Shown here: positions 7,352 through 17,394 of the stretch, in pieces | How the letters are laid out: each line of letters begins with the position of its first letter | Numbering within the stretch: position 1 is the stretch's first letter | Assembly (NCBI GenBank): GCA_910589045.1 | Contig: CAJUSH010000009.1 | Coordinates: 1-64,000 of the forward strand | Direction of reading: 5' to 3' | Length of the DNA stretch: 64,000 nt | From: an uncultured Eubacterium sp. | GTDB taxonomy: Bacteria > Bacillota > Clostridia > Lachnospirales > Lachnospiraceae | Notes under the pieces: generated by a model | What the model was told of the DNA's origin: nothing | Database searches by the model: none | The model's input: only the letters and a program-made list of their open reading frames with translations | Program-made: the position numbers and the translations under genes

Positions 7352-7828
7352 TCAGCCCTTGCGCAGCCATGCAAGCACCCTGTGAATTGGCTCCCGCACC
7401 GGCAGCATCCACAGCCACAATCCGAAAAACACGCGGTATCCGACACGCGTAACTGAATATTCCCTGCCGTTTCTCGTCCACGCCACGAGCACACCCCGTA
7501 TCTGCGCCGCCGAAAGCGGACCCTCCACGGCACTTTGATTGTCGCCGACCATATAAAAATCATCGCCCCGCCGTTTACAGATCCGGTGCATGACGAGCAG
7601 TCCCCCCGCCTGGGGGCTTCTGCGGTAGACAACCACATCCCCCCGCCGAAGCTTATTTTTATCTGCCGGGGCAACTACAGCCGTGTCCTCCGGCGAGACA
7701 AACATCGGGTACATGCTTGTTCCCTGCGGCCGGAAGCAGACCGTCCGCCCCTCCAGAAGAAGCTCCTCAATATCGTATCGTACCGTTTCGCCCTGCGCAT
7801 GTTTCATAGTATTATTTCTTGCACACAT
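7352..7828 (-). CDS. S24/S26 (signal peptidase I-like) protein
   Basis: A 158-residue protein with the S26 nucleophile segment GTSMYPMF, the RGDVVVYRR strand, a HRICKR segment and a GDNQSAVEGPL loop. The catalytic Lys expected in classical signal peptidase I is not obvious, and hydrophobic sequence is near the C-terminus (GYRVFFGLWLWMLPV) rather than the N-terminus. Such short S24/S26 proteins commonly sit beside PqqD/kinase/ABC genes of peptide-maturation cassettes, and here the divergent neighbour is exactly that. The start at ATG 7828 is set by GGAG 7 nt upstream. Likely role: leader cleavage or related processing (inference). Confidence 0.75.
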   Translation of the reverse strand: MCARNNTMKHAQGETVRYDIEELLLEGRTVCFRPQGTSMYPMFVSPEDTAVVAPADKNKLRRGDVVVYRRSPQAGGLLVMHRICKRRGDDFYMVGDNQSAVEGPLSAAQIRGVLVAWTRNGREYSVTRVGYRVFFGLWLWMLPVREPIHRVLAWLRKG

Positions 7829-7950
7829 ATATTTTCTCCGAAGTAGTATCTGTACCATAACGGACAACCCACCGATTTTAGTATATCATTCCCACTATAA
7901 AAATGCTATAATAAGCTGAAGTGAAACCATGCGAAAGGAGCATTACTCCC

Positions 7951-9135
7951 ATGAAAATCAGCAGCGGCTATACACGGACCCGCCTGTTTCATCAGACGTA
8001 CCTGCTGCCCTACGGGCAAAACATCGCCGACTTTAAAAAAGGCATGCAATTAAACGAATCCGGCCTTCTCATCTGGGAGGCTCTCTGTGACGGAAAAACG
8101 GAGGATGCGCTGCTCCCCCTGCTCGCTGCCCACTACGAAGCGGATGAGGCGGACGAAGCGCAGCTTCGGGGGGACATTGCACAGTTTCTGGGGCAGCTTC
8201 GTATGCACGGCATCATCGACCGTGCCGCACCCTCCTTTTATTTCCCGTCGGGAAATTTCCGCACCTTCCGCATCGGGACGGTCACGATGGGCTTTGCGTT
8301 CGAAGCTGCCTGCATCGCAGAAGCGTTTCTTCCTTTTGAGTCAGAAGAAAAAGACGCGGACCTCACCGTAAGCCTCCGCTTTGACACGCCGCCCGCGCAT
8401 CCCGTAGGAACCGTTCTCGTGCGCAGTAACGACTTCCTTGCCATGGAAGCGGCGGACTGCTACTGCCTGCTCTTTCCCGGCGCCAAAAGTATCGTTGAAT
8501 GCCACATCGACAAAGATGTGCATTTTGCCTGCTTTTACTGCCGGGATGCGGACAGAGGAACGTGTGCCGAAGAGCTTTTCCACGGAATCCGCTTTGTGTA
8601 TCTCATGCAGGCGCGCGCCCACGGACTCTATGCCATCCACTCCGCCTCCCTTGTCTACCGCGGGAAAGCGTGGCTGTTTTCCGGAGTTTCCGGCACCGGA
8701 AAAACCACGCACACAAACCTCTGGAAGGAGCGTTACGGCGTTCCCCTGCTCAACGGCGACCTCAACCTCCTCGGGATCAGGGACGGCAAACCCTTTGCCT
8801 TCGGCCTGCCCTGGTGCGGCACCTCCGGAATCAGCACAACGGAAGCACTTCCGCTGGGCGGCGTTATTTTTCTGCGTCAGGCGCCGGCGGATACGGCCAG
8901 ATCAATCCAGGAGGACACGGCGCAGCTCATGCTCTCCCAGAGGCTCATCACCCCCGCATGGACACAGGAGATGCTTCTGGACAACCTCGGCTTCTGCCGA
9001 AGCATTCTGCCCGGCATCACGGCCTTTGTCATGGAATGCACAAAGGATGTGCACGCCGCCGAGGTCTGCCGGGCCGCAATCGACGAGCGCTCCGAAAAAC
9101 CGGAGACGGCATCCCGCCGTAATACAAAGGAGTAA
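7951..9135 (+). CDS. PqqD-like (RiPP recognition) domain fused to HPr-kinase/PEPCK-like kinase
   Basis: A 394-residue cytosolic protein. Residues about 5-90 have the PqqD winged-helix pattern (GMQLNESGLLIWEAL, then an acidic helical part and FLGQLRMHGII), the fold that binds RiPP leader peptides. Residues about 210-370 form an HprK/PEPCK-like kinase with P-loop SGVSGTGKTTHT, LNGDLNLL, and a PWCGTSGIS loop. Lasso-peptide clusters contain related kinases that phosphorylate the peptide. ATG 7951 follows AAAGGAG by 10 nt. It is divergent from the S26 gene and followed 10 bp later by an ABC exporter. It probably recognises and phosphorylates a ribosomal peptide; the substrate is unknown. Confidence 0.75.
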   Translation: MKISSGYTRTRLFHQTYLLPYGQNIADFKKGMQLNESGLLIWEALCDGKTEDALLPLLAAHYEADEADEAQLRGDIAQFLGQLRMHGIIDRAAPSFYFPSGNFRTFRIGTVTMGFAFEAACIAEAFLPFESEEKDADLTVSLRFDTPPAHPVGTVLVRSNDFLAMEAADCYCLLFPGAKSIVECHIDKDVHFACFYCRDADRGTCAEELFHGIRFVYLMQARAHGLYAIHSASLVYRGKAWLFSGVSGTGKTTHTNLWKERYGVPLLNGDLNLLGIRDGKPFAFGLPWCGTSGISTTEALPLGGVIFLRQAPADTARSIQEDTAQLMLSQRLITPAWTQEMLLDNLGFCRSILPGITAFVMECTKDVHAAEVCRAAIDERSEKPETASRRNTKE

Positions 9136-9145
9136 CCGAGTATAA

Positions 9146-10918
9146 ATGATAAAGGAAAAAATTTATGAATACCTGATGCGGCTGCGCGAAAAGGGGCACC
9201 GCCGCCTCATCGACGAAATGCTCTGGGTGTACCGCTATGCACGGCTTTACCGCAGACAGATGCTTCTTTACACGGCGCTTGGGCTTATAGGCACGGCGGT
9301 CTCGCTGCTTTCCAGCCTCGTCTCCCGCGACATGGTGGATATCATCACCGGACATGAGACCGGACTGCTTGTCCGAACCTTCGCGATTTTCATCGGCTTA
9401 AATGTCGGCAATATTTTTCTCAATCAGACGTCCGCGTACTTTTCCAACCGGATCAGCATCAGCGTAGATAACGCCATCAAGGCAGACGTGTTTGACCAGA
9501 TGCTCATCACCGATCTGGAATCCCTGCAGAAATACCACACCGGAGATCTTCTGACCCGCTGGAGCAACGACGCGTCAACGATCTCCGGCGGCATTTTAAA
9601 CTGGATTCCCAACCTGGTCATCTACACAGTGCGCCTGATCAGCACATTTCTCATGGTCTTTTACCATGACCCGTGGTTCGCGCTCATTGCCATGATCGGC
9701 ATGCCCGTGAGCATCCTCACGACCCGCCATATGCTCGAGCGCATGCGTCGGACAAATAAAAGCGTAGCGGCAATGAATGCGAAGATGACCGGCTTTAACC
9801 AGGAAACCTTCTCCAACATCCAGACCATCAAGGCGTTTGACATGATCCGGCTCTACAGCCGCCATCTGCGCGGCCTGCAGGAGGAATATCTGGACATGCG
9901 CATGACATTCCAGCGGCTCTCCCTCACCGCCTCCGCCGTCATGTCGCTGGCGGGGCTTGCCATCTCCTACAGCTGCTATGCCTTCGGCATCTACCGGGTC
10001 TGGAGCGGCGCTATCACCTACGGGACGATGACGATGTTTTTGGGGCTTGCCGGCTCGCTCTCCACGACCTTAAACCAGATGATCTCCCTCATCCCAACCG
10101 CAGTCGGTATCTCGGTAGCCGCCGGACGGCTCATCGATATTATGGAAATGCCGAAGGAAAGCTTTGCGGCGGGAAAAATCGTCGACGAATTCTGGGAGAA
10201 AAACCGCGATGCGGGCATCCATATGCACCTCGTGGATCTGACCTACAGCTACCGCTCCGGCAGGAAGGTGTTCTCCCATGCGGAGTTTGAGGCCCATCCC
10301 CATGAGACGGTGGCACTCATCGGCCCTTCCGGCGAGGGCAAAACGACTCTGCTGCGCATCATGCTCTCGCTGCTGCATCCCCAGTCGGGCAGGGCATACG
10401 TATACGGCTCCGCCACGCCGGAAATGCTCAAACTCATCCCCTCCACAAGACGCCTGTTCTCCTACGTCCCTCAGGGCAATACAATGTTTTCCGGAACCAT
10501 CGCGGAAAATATGCGAAACGTCAAGGAGGATGCAACAGACGAGGAAATCACGGACGCGCTGAAAATGGCCTGTGCATGGGAATTTATCGAGAAGCTCCCC
10601 GACGGCATCCACAGTGTGATCGGGGAGCGGGGCAAGAACTTTTCGGAGGGACAGGCACAGCGGCTCTCCATCGCGCGGGCGCTTCTGCGCCGCTCGCCCA
10701 TCCTCCTTTTAGACGAGGCGACCTCTGCGCTTGATACCGCGACAGAGGAAGCCCTTCTGAAAAACATTATGCGCGACGACTATCCCCGCACCTGCATCGT
10801 GACGACGCACCGCACCTCGGTGCTCGGCATCTGCCACCGCGTCTATGAGATCAAAAACAAACAATGCGTGCCGGTTGACGCGGGACGCCCCGGGAAACGC
10901 GGCGGCGCGTCTTCCTGA
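9146..10918 (+). CDS. ABC transporter, fused permease and ATP-binding protein
   Basis: A 590-residue half-transporter of the type-I exporter class. The membrane domain spans about residues 35-310. The ATPase domain has Walker A GPSGEGKTT, Q-loop VPQGN, signature FSEGQ (in place of LSGGQ), Walker B ILLLDEATSALD and a switch His in VTTHRTS. No N-terminal C39 peptidase is present, so leader removal would fall to another enzyme such as the S26 protein at 7352-7828. It is 10 bp downstream of the PqqD-kinase gene and surely cotranscribed. Likely exporter of the peptide product; a lipid or drug flippase role cannot be excluded. Confidence 0.85.
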   Translation: MIKEKIYEYLMRLREKGHRRLIDEMLWVYRYARLYRRQMLLYTALGLIGTAVSLLSSLVSRDMVDIITGHETGLLVRTFAIFIGLNVGNIFLNQTSAYFSNRISISVDNAIKADVFDQMLITDLESLQKYHTGDLLTRWSNDASTISGGILNWIPNLVIYTVRLISTFLMVFYHDPWFALIAMIGMPVSILTTRHMLERMRRTNKSVAAMNAKMTGFNQETFSNIQTIKAFDMIRLYSRHLRGLQEEYLDMRMTFQRLSLTASAVMSLAGLAISYSCYAFGIYRVWSGAITYGTMTMFLGLAGSLSTTLNQMISLIPTAVGISVAAGRLIDIMEMPKESFAAGKIVDEFWEKNRDAGIHMHLVDLTYSYRSGRKVFSHAEFEAHPHETVALIGPSGEGKTTLLRIMLSLLHPQSGRAYVYGSATPEMLKLIPSTRRLFSYVPQGNTMFSGTIAENMRNVKEDATDEEITDALKMACAWEFIEKLPDGIHSVIGERGKNFSEGQAQRLSIARALLRRSPILLLDEATSALDTATEEALLKNIMRDDYPRTCIVTTHRTSVLGICHRVYEIKNKQCVPVDAGRPGKRGGASS

Positions 10919-10941
10919 AAATCCGCCGTCCGCTGCTGCCG

Positions 10942-12669
10942 TCAAAGCTCCTTGCCGGAAACCATGTCGTTTTCGAGCGCCGTCAGCCGCTCCTTTGCAT
11001 CCTCGGGCGAGGTGCCCTTCACGCCGAAATAATATTTGATCTTCGGCTCCGTCCCCGACGGGCGCACGCAGCACCACGCCCCGTTTTCCAGCTCGTAGTA
11101 CAAAACATCCGAGACGGGAAGCCCGGTAGCTGTCACCTCGCCCGTCATCAGGTCGGTTCGCATATCGCTCTTGTAGTCGCGTACGGCGAGCACCCGGCTG
11201 CCGCCAAGCAGCTTCGGCGGATTTTTCCTCGCATCCTCCATCATTTTCCGAATCCGGTCGGCGCCGTCGATCCCCTTCAAGGTGAGGGTGGATAACCCCT
11301 CCCTGAAATAGCCGTAGGCTTCATACAGATCCACCATGGCATCCCACAGAGTTTTGCCCTGCAGCCTGTAAAATGCCGCCGCCTCGCACAGCAGCATCAC
11401 CGCCACGCAGGCGTCCTTATCCCTCGCATAGGTTCCTGCCAGACATCCGTAACTCTCCTCAAGGCCGAACACGTAATGATAGCTCTGTGCCTCTTCGAAG
11501 CGCCGGATCTGCTCCCCGATATATTTAAAGCCCGTGAGCACCTCGAAAAGCTCCACGCCGTAGGCTTTCGCGACACATTTCGCCATATCGGTGGTCACGA
11601 TTGTCTCCACCAGCGCCGGATTGGACGGCATCGTTCCCGCCGCGGTGCGCTCCCGCAAAATATATTCCGCAATCAGCATACCGGACATATTCCCGGTAAA
11701 GCTCACATACCGGCCTGTTTTTGTGTCCTTCACATACACGCCGAGACGATCCGCATCCGGGTCGGTGGCCAGCACAAGATCCGCGTCCACCTCCTCTGCC
11801 AGCTTTAACGCCAGCGTCCACGCCCCCGCATCCTCGGGATTGGGACTGGAGACGGTCGGAAACGCGCCGTCAGGCAGCTCCTGCTCCTTTACCACATGCA
11901 CCTGCGTAAAGCCAAGCTCCCCCAGCACCCGGCGCACCGGAAGATTGCCGGTTCCGTGCAGCGGCGTGTAGACGATGCGGATATCCGCGGCCGCCTTCCT
12001 GATCAGCTCCAGATGGATGCTCTGCTTTTTCAGCTCCTCCATGTATTGATCGTCGATTTCCTCCCCGATCGTTTTGTAAAGCCCCCGGGCCTCCGCCAGG
12101 TCACGCGGCATCGTCTTTACCTGGGAAAAATCCGTTACCCCCGCCACCTCGGCGAGAATATTTTTATCGTGGGGCGGGGTGATCTGCGCACCGTCCTCCC
12201 AGTACACCTTGTAGCCATTGTACTCCCTCGGGTTGTGGCTCGCGGTAATCACTATGCCCGCGATACAGCCAAGTGCCCTGACCGCAAAGGAAAGCTCCGG
12301 AGTGGGCCTGAGGCGCTCAAAGCGATAGGTCCTAATTCCGTTTGCGTTCAGGCACAGTGCCGCCTCCTCGGAAAACTCCGGCGACATGTGCCGTGAGTCA
12401 AAGGCAATCGCAACCCCCTTTTCCTGCCCGCCGCAGGAGATGATATAGTTCGCAAGCCCCTGCGTCGCCTGCCGGACGGTGTAAATATTCATCCGGTTTG
12501 TCCCCGCGCCGATCACACCCCGCAGACCGCCTGTCCCAAACTCCAGCTGCCGGTAAAAGCGGTCCTCAATCTGAGCCTGCTGCCCCTCCAGCGCCAGAAG
12601 CTCTGCCCGCGTATCCGCGTCAAAGTAGGGATCGGTGCACCATTTCCTGTAAGTCTCCATATAACCCAT
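10942..12669 (-). CDS. pgcA: Phosphoglucomutase / phospho-sugar mutase
   Basis: A 575-residue alpha-D-phosphohexomutase, interconverting glucose-6-P and glucose-1-P for UDP-glucose supply. Features: FGTGGLRGVIGAGTNRMN near the N-terminus, the phosphoserine loop ITASHNPREYNGYK, the metal loop DPDADRLGV, the sugar loop GLEESYG and the phosphate-binding RPSGTEPKIK near the C-terminus. The start is ATG 12669, with AAGGAG 9 nt upstream; an upstream extension of the frame is not coding. It ends 23 bp from the convergent ABC gene. It supplies precursor to the adjacent glycan genes, notably UDP-glucose dehydrogenase. Confidence 0.95.
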   Translation of the reverse strand: MGYMETYRKWCTDPYFDADTRAELLALEGQQAQIEDRFYRQLEFGTGGLRGVIGAGTNRMNIYTVRQATQGLANYIISCGGQEKGVAIAFDSRHMSPEFSEEAALCLNANGIRTYRFERLRPTPELSFAVRALGCIAGIVITASHNPREYNGYKVYWEDGAQITPPHDKNILAEVAGVTDFSQVKTMPRDLAEARGLYKTIGEEIDDQYMEELKKQSIHLELIRKAAADIRIVYTPLHGTGNLPVRRVLGELGFTQVHVVKEQELPDGAFPTVSSPNPEDAGAWTLALKLAEEVDADLVLATDPDADRLGVYVKDTKTGRYVSFTGNMSGMLIAEYILRERTAAGTMPSNPALVETIVTTDMAKCVAKAYGVELFEVLTGFKYIGEQIRRFEEAQSYHYVFGLEESYGCLAGTYARDKDACVAVMLLCEAAAFYRLQGKTLWDAMVDLYEAYGYFREGLSTLTLKGIDGADRIRKMMEDARKNPPKLLGGSRVLAVRDYKSDMRTDLMTGEVTATGLPVSDVLYYELENGAWCCVRPSGTEPKIKYYFGVKGTSPEDAKERLTALENDMVSGKEL

Positions 12670-12812
12670 CGTCGTATACTCCTTCTTTTCTCTTACTAAT
12701 ATCCATATCCTTCCCGCTCCCGGCATCCAAAAAAGCAGCCCCGGAAAACCTCCGTATACCCGGACATCCGCCATCCGGCTCCGCCTGCACCAGGCATACA
12801 TGCAAGCTCCTC

Positions 12813-13946
12813 TTACCTCAGCACCCGCGCAAGCAGCTCCTCCCACCGCGCCGCGATCTGCTCCATGGAAAACCTCTCCATGTGGTCCTTTGCGTGTGCT
12901 TCAAAGGAGCGGTAGCGCACCTCGTCGGTGAGCAGCCCGCCGATGGCATCCGCCATCGCCTGCGCATCCCTTTCATCATCCCCCGACACCGGAATCAGAC
13001 AGCCGCCGACACCGTCCTCGATGATTTCCGACGGACCGGTGCGGATATCAAAGCTCACCGCAGGCAGCGAGAAATTTTTTGCTTCCAGCAGCACCATCGG
13101 AAGCCCCTCGCACTCCGACGTCATCACATAGACAAGCGCATGCTCATACAAAGGCCCAACATCCGACACATGCCCCAGCAGCTTCACCTGCTCCTCCACG
13201 CCGAACCGCCGCACGTTGGCCTCAATCGCGGCGCGCTCCTCACCCTCCCCGGCAATGTACCATATAAAATCAGACGTATACCTCTCCTTTAAAAGCTTTG
13301 CGATCAGGGGCACGCGCCGAAAACCCTTCCTGCAGCGCAAAGCGCCCACGCTCAGCAACCGCTTTTTTTCAAAGGGGCGCACCGGCTTTTCCATGCCCGG
13401 CAGATAATCCGCCGGATTATGGATTGCGCAGATCTCATGGCGGATGTTCAGATTGTCCAGATAAAACTGCCGGTCCATCTCCGTCAGCGTTACGATCGCA
13501 TCGGCAAAGCGCGCAGCGAGCCTGCGGATGGTATGCCGGTAGGAGGTTCCCATGTTCTCATAAAAATTAAAATGCTCCCAGGAAATAACCCTTACCCCCG
13601 TCATCCATTTGACCGGAAGGGAGAGCACGTCCAGCACCCCGTCGATATCGACGAGCACGTCAATGCCATGGCGCTTCACATAGCGCTTCAATTGAAAAAT
13701 CACCGGAACATACCCCGGCCCCGGCAAAATCCAGTGATCCGATAACGCACTGCGCCCGATCTGTCCCGATAACCCAAAGGCAGTCTCGCTCCCGGACTCG
13801 GTCAGACTGACCATAAAAATTTCATAATGCCCACGCGCCGCCAGTGCGTTCGCGATGAGCGTCCCCACGCGCTCCGTGCCGCCGCTTCGCGTAATATCGC
13901 CGGAAAAAAAAGCAATTTTTCCGCTACCGGAGCTGCTCTTTGCCAT
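12813..13946 (-). CDS. Glycosyltransferase family 4
   Basis: A 377-residue GT-B enzyme. The N-terminal Rossmann domain has FFSGDITRSGGTERVGTLIANAL. The C-terminal domain has LSVGALRCRKGF, YIAGEGEE, VKLLGHVSD and the acidic EX7E-type nucleotide-sugar motif in MTSECEGLPMVLLEA. A retaining glycosyltransferase of the GalA/GlcNAc-transferring capsule type is likely; donor and acceptor are unknown. GGAGG lies just before ATG 13946. It is the second gene of the minus-strand island A (epimerase-ugd-GT2-GT4-pgcA), with small gaps. Confidence 0.9.
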   Translation of the reverse strand: MAKSSSGSGKIAFFSGDITRSGGTERVGTLIANALAARGHYEIFMVSLTESGSETAFGLSGQIGRSALSDHWILPGPGYVPVIFQLKRYVKRHGIDVLVDIDGVLDVLSLPVKWMTGVRVISWEHFNFYENMGTSYRHTIRRLAARFADAIVTLTEMDRQFYLDNLNIRHEICAIHNPADYLPGMEKPVRPFEKKRLLSVGALRCRKGFRRVPLIAKLLKERYTSDFIWYIAGEGEERAAIEANVRRFGVEEQVKLLGHVSDVGPLYEHALVYVMTSECEGLPMVLLEAKNFSLPAVSFDIRTGPSEIIEDGVGGCLIPVSGDDERDAQAMADAIGGLLTDEVRYRSFEAHAKDHMERFSMEQIAARWEELLARVLR

Positions 13947-13977
13947 ATTCCGCCTCCTGCTTTATTCGTTCCACTGC

Positions 13978-15045
13978 TTATGCCTCATGCCTGCTCTTCG
14001 TAATTTTTGTGTCAATCCCGAGAAGCTCCAGGCAAGCGATGCCCAGCGCATATATGCCGTAGGCATGCAGCCGAAACAGCCCTGCCGCCACCGGAATGAC
14101 CACGTTCCATATGCCGCCGCGCACCTGTTTTATATAGGAGCGCTCCGCCAGCTCTCTCATGTAGCGCACCACCAGCGGCTGTGCCCCGTAGCGTTTCAGC
14201 GCCCGGCGCGCGCTGCGGATGCCGTTGCCTGCTAAAAGCTCCTGCTTCACCACAAAAAAGCTGCCGAAAAAAATATGGAACGCCATAATATCCTCGTGCG
14301 CCTCTACGCCCCGCTCCTCACAAAAGCGCAGGTAATCCTCCGCGATGGCGATCCACACCGGAATGAGGTTCTCCTTGTATCGGAAGCTCACCGACTGCTC
14401 ATTGACCCGGTATCGGTACACGCTCTCCTCCACAAAGGCGTACACCGGATGATAGGCATTGCACGCAGCATTGTGTGCCTTGTCCTGCGTAAACGGATAC
14501 GCCCGGCAGTACAGCTCATTTTCCACTAAAAACGCCCTGCGGTAAAGCTTTCCCCAGTTGTAGGAAAGGTGCCCATAGTAGAAAAACCCCTTGAAGCGGA
14601 AATCCACGGTAGATGTGTAGCCGCCGCCCCGCAGGCGATGACGGTTCACACCGGTAGCTATCCCCTGTGCATCGATGCGCCGAAAGCCTCCCTGCGTGAT
14701 ATCGGCGTGCTTTTTCTCCGCCTGCACCGCCATGTGACGGATGCAGGATGCGCCCTCCAGCTCGTCATCGGAGTCCACGAAGCAGACGTACTTGCCCCGC
14801 GCCGCCGCTATTCCCGCATTCCGCGCCATGCCAAGCCCCTGGTTTTCCTGATGGATGACCCGCACACACTCATACCGCTCAGCATAGGCGTCACAGAGGG
14901 CAGGGCATTCATCCGGTGAGCCGTCGTCCACCAGAATAATCTCCTTCGACGCAAGATCCTGTGCGAGCACACTCTCCATACAGGGCGCAAGAAATTCCTT
15001 CGCCTTGTATACCGGTATAATAATACTCACCAATATCTGTTCCAT
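13978..15045 (-). CDS. Glycosyltransferase family 2
   Basis: A 355-residue GT-A enzyme. The N-terminus has SIIIPVYKAKEFLAPCMESVL and the nucleotide site EIILVDDGSPDECPALCD, then GLGMARNAGI and the metal-binding CFVDSDD. The C-terminal 100 residues are less conserved, with a hydrophobic amphipathic helix near residues 315-335 that may anchor it at the membrane. Typical of capsule or EPS side-chain transferases. It begins 3 bp after the ugd stop (15049), so translation is probably coupled. Confidence 0.9.
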   Translation of the reverse strand: MEQILVSIIIPVYKAKEFLAPCMESVLAQDLASKEIILVDDGSPDECPALCDAYAERYECVRVIHQENQGLGMARNAGIAAARGKYVCFVDSDDELEGASCIRHMAVQAEKKHADITQGGFRRIDAQGIATGVNRHRLRGGGYTSTVDFRFKGFFYYGHLSYNWGKLYRRAFLVENELYCRAYPFTQDKAHNAACNAYHPVYAFVEESVYRYRVNEQSVSFRYKENLIPVWIAIAEDYLRFCEERGVEAHEDIMAFHIFFGSFFVVKQELLAGNGIRSARRALKRYGAQPLVVRYMRELAERSYIKQVRGGIWNVVIPVAAGLFRLHAYGIYALGIACLELLGIDTKITKSRHEA

Positions 15046-15048
15046 CTG

Positions 15049-16305
15049 TCAGTCCTTTCCAAATAAATCCCTGGTGTACACCTTGTCTTTTACGTCGTCG
15101 AGCACCGCATCGTAGCGGTTTGCGATAATCACCTGGGAGCGCTCCTTAAACGCAGCCAGATCATTTTCGACCTCGCTCCCGAAAAATGTGTCTCCCGCGC
15201 AGAGCGTGGGCTCATAGACGATGACCACTACGCCCTTCGCCTTCAGGCGCTTCATAACACCCTGGATGCTGCTCTGACGGAAATTATCGCTGTCCGCCTT
15301 CATAGTCAGACGGTACACGCCCACGATCACCTCCCGCTCCCGGGCACGGTCATAGCCGGAGCTCGGCGCATAATATCCGCTCAGCTCCAGCACACGCTTT
15401 GCGATAAAATCCTTTCTCGTGCGGTTAGCCTCCACGATCGCACCGATCAGATTTTCCGGCACGTCCCCGTAGTTTGCCAGCAGCTGCTTCGTATCCTTCG
15501 GCAGGCAGTAACCCCCGTAGCCAAAGGACGGATTGTTGTAGTAATCACCGATGCGCGGGTCGAGACAGATGCCGTCGATGATCTCCCCGGTGCGCAGTCC
15601 CTTCATCTCCGCATAGGTGTCCAGCTCATTAAAAAACGAAACGCGCAGCGCCAGGTAGGTATTGGCGAACAGCTTCACCGCCTCCGCCTCCGAGGTTCCC
15701 ATGTAGAGCAGCGGCACATCCGGTTTCAGCGCGCCCGCCTTTAACAGCTTGCCGAACACATGCGCCTCCTGCAAAAGCTGTCCGTCCTCCCCGTCCACGC
15801 CCACGATGATGCGCGACGGATAGAGATTATCATAAAGTGCCCGGCCCTCCCGCAGAAATTCCGGAGAAAACAGCAGCCGCTTCTCCCCGGTGCGCGCTGC
15901 GAAGCGTCTGGTATAGCCAACCGGAACCGTGGACTTGATGACGAGCACCGCATGCTCGTTGACCGCCCGCACCTGCCCGATCACCTGCTCCACCGCCGAC
16001 GTGTCAAAAAAGTTTTTCTGCGGATCATAATTCGTGGGAACCGCAATGACCACAAAATCCGCCGCCCCGTAAGCCCCGTCGCCGTCCGTCGTCGGAATCA
16101 GGTCAAGCCCGCCCTGCGCAAGCCGCTTTTCAATCTCGCCGTCAATAATCGGCGATCTTCCCTCACGCAGCCGGTCGATCCGCTCCTTCGAGATATCCAC
16201 CGCATATACCCTGCAGCACTCTGCCAGAAGCACCGCGATGCCCAGTCCCACGTACCCGGTACCCGCCACCGCGATAACAGGATTTTTCTGTTCTGATTGT
16301 GCCAA
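15049..16305 (-). CDS. ugd: UDP-glucose 6-dehydrogenase (nucleotide-sugar dehydrogenase)
   Basis: A 418-residue enzyme oxidising UDP-glucose to UDP-glucuronate with two NAD. Features: [16 protein letters not shown] Rossmann motif, IVIAVPTN-like segment, [15 protein letters not shown], and the catalytic Cys in [15 protein letters not shown]. The C-terminal UDP-binding domain has the [18 protein letters not shown] segment. The start codon is TTG (16305), supported by GAGGAGAGGG just upstream. The next gene makes UDP-galacturonate from its product, so the pair builds acidic sugar donors for the glycan of island A. Confidence 0.95.
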   Translation of the reverse strand: MAQSEQKNPVIAVAGTGYVGLGIAVLLAECCRVYAVDISKERIDRLREGRSPIIDGEIEKRLAQGGLDLIPTTDGDGAYGAADFVVIAVPTNYDPQKNFFDTSAVEQVIGQVRAVNEHAVLVIKSTVPVGYTRRFAARTGEKRLLFSPEFLREGRALYDNLYPSRIIVGVDGEDGQLLQEAHVFGKLLKAGALKPDVPLLYMGTSEAEAVKLFANTYLALRVSFFNELDTYAEMKGLRTGEIIDGICLDPRIGDYYNNPSFGYGGYCLPKDTKQLLANYGDVPENLIGAIVEANRTRKDFIAKRVLELSGYYAPSSGYDRAREREVIVGVYRLTMKADSDNFRQSSIQGVMKRLKAKGVVVIVYEPTLCAGDTFFGSEVENDLAAFKERSQVIIANRYDAVLDDVKDKVYTRDLFGKD

Positions 16306-16326
16306 AGCCCTCTCCTCTTTTCTCTG

Positions 16327-17394
16327 TTATTTAGAGCAGCCATAGTACGCCCCGTACCAGCGCGCGAATGCCCGGAGCCCTTCACGCAGCGGCGTGCACG
16401 GGCGGAAGCCGAAATCCCGTTCCAGCTCGCCCACATCCGCGTAGGTCGTCTCCACATCGCCGGGCTGCATGGGAACAAGCCGCTTGTGCCCCTCAAAATC
16501 ATAGTCTGCCGGAAGCACCTGCGCTGCCACCAGCTCCTGCTGCAAAATATCCACAAAATCAAGCAGGCGCTCGGGGTGGCTGTTGCCGATATTATAGATC
16601 TTATAGGGCACGCCGTCCTCCGTCCCTTCCGGCGTCCGTTTCATGACACTGCAGATTCCCGCAATGATGTCGTCGATATAGGTGAAATCCCGCCAGCAGT
16701 TCCCGTAATTGAAAATCTCAATCGTCTCTCCCCGCCGAAGCTTATCCGTAAATCCGAAATACGCCATGTCCGGGCGCCCCGCCGGGCCGTACACTGTAAA
16801 AAACCGCAGCCCCGTGCACGGAATCCCATAGAGCTTCCCGTAGGCATGTGCCAGAAGCTCGTTGGATTTTTTCGTCGCCGCATAGAGGGACACGGGATGA
16901 TCCACCGGGTCCTCCGTGGCGTAGGGTATCTTTTTGTTGGAGCCGTAGACGCTGGAGCTGGATGCATACACGAGATGCTCCACGCCGCGCCCTCCGGCGT
17001 CCCGGGAGTGGCGGCAGGCCTCCAAAACCTCGTAAAACCCAATCAGGTTGGACTGCACGTAGTCATCCGGATGGTCAATGGAGTGGCGCACCCCTGCCTG
17101 GGCCGCCAGGTTCACCACGAGCTGCGGTTCATACGCCGAAAACACGCTCCGCAATGTCTCCCGGTCCGAGATATCGCCCTTCCGGAACAAAAACCGCTTC
17201 GCTCCAGGCAGGTCCCGCAGCCCTGCAAGGCGGCTTTCCTTTAAGCCCACATCATAGTAATCGTTGAGGTTGTCGATACCCACCACCCGCACATCCGTTT
17301 CCCGTGTAAGCAGTGCCCGTACCAGATTCGCACCGATAAAGCCCGCCGCCCCGGTAATCAGAACGGTTTTTCCCGCTAAGCTTATATTCGCCAT
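16327..17394 (-). CDS. UDP-glucuronate 4-epimerase (NAD-dependent epimerase)
   Basis: A 355-residue extended SDR. GAAGFIGAN is the NAD loop. The catalytic pair is in SLYAATKKSNELLAH (YxxxK). NLAAQAGVRHSIDHPDDYVQSN and FTVYGPAGRPDMAYF are characteristic of CapI/GlcA-4-epimerases. It converts UDP-glucuronate to UDP-galacturonate. It is the first gene of the island A minus-strand operon, 21 bp before ugd. The promoter should lie in 17395-17580, which also contains a repeat hairpin. Confidence 0.92.
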   Translation of the reverse strand: MANISLAGKTVLITGAAGFIGANLVRALLTRETDVRVVGIDNLNDYYDVGLKESRLAGLRDLPGAKRFLFRKGDISDRETLRSVFSAYEPQLVVNLAAQAGVRHSIDHPDDYVQSNLIGFYEVLEACRHSRDAGGRGVEHLVYASSSSVYGSNKKIPYATEDPVDHPVSLYAATKKSNELLAHAYGKLYGIPCTGLRFFTVYGPAGRPDMAYFGFTDKLRRGETIEIFNYGNCWRDFTYIDDIIAGICSVMKRTPEGTEDGVPYKIYNIGNSHPERLLDFVDILQQELVAAQVLPADYDFEGHKRLVPMQPGDVETTYADVGELERDFGFRPCTPLREGLRAFARWYGAYYGCSK

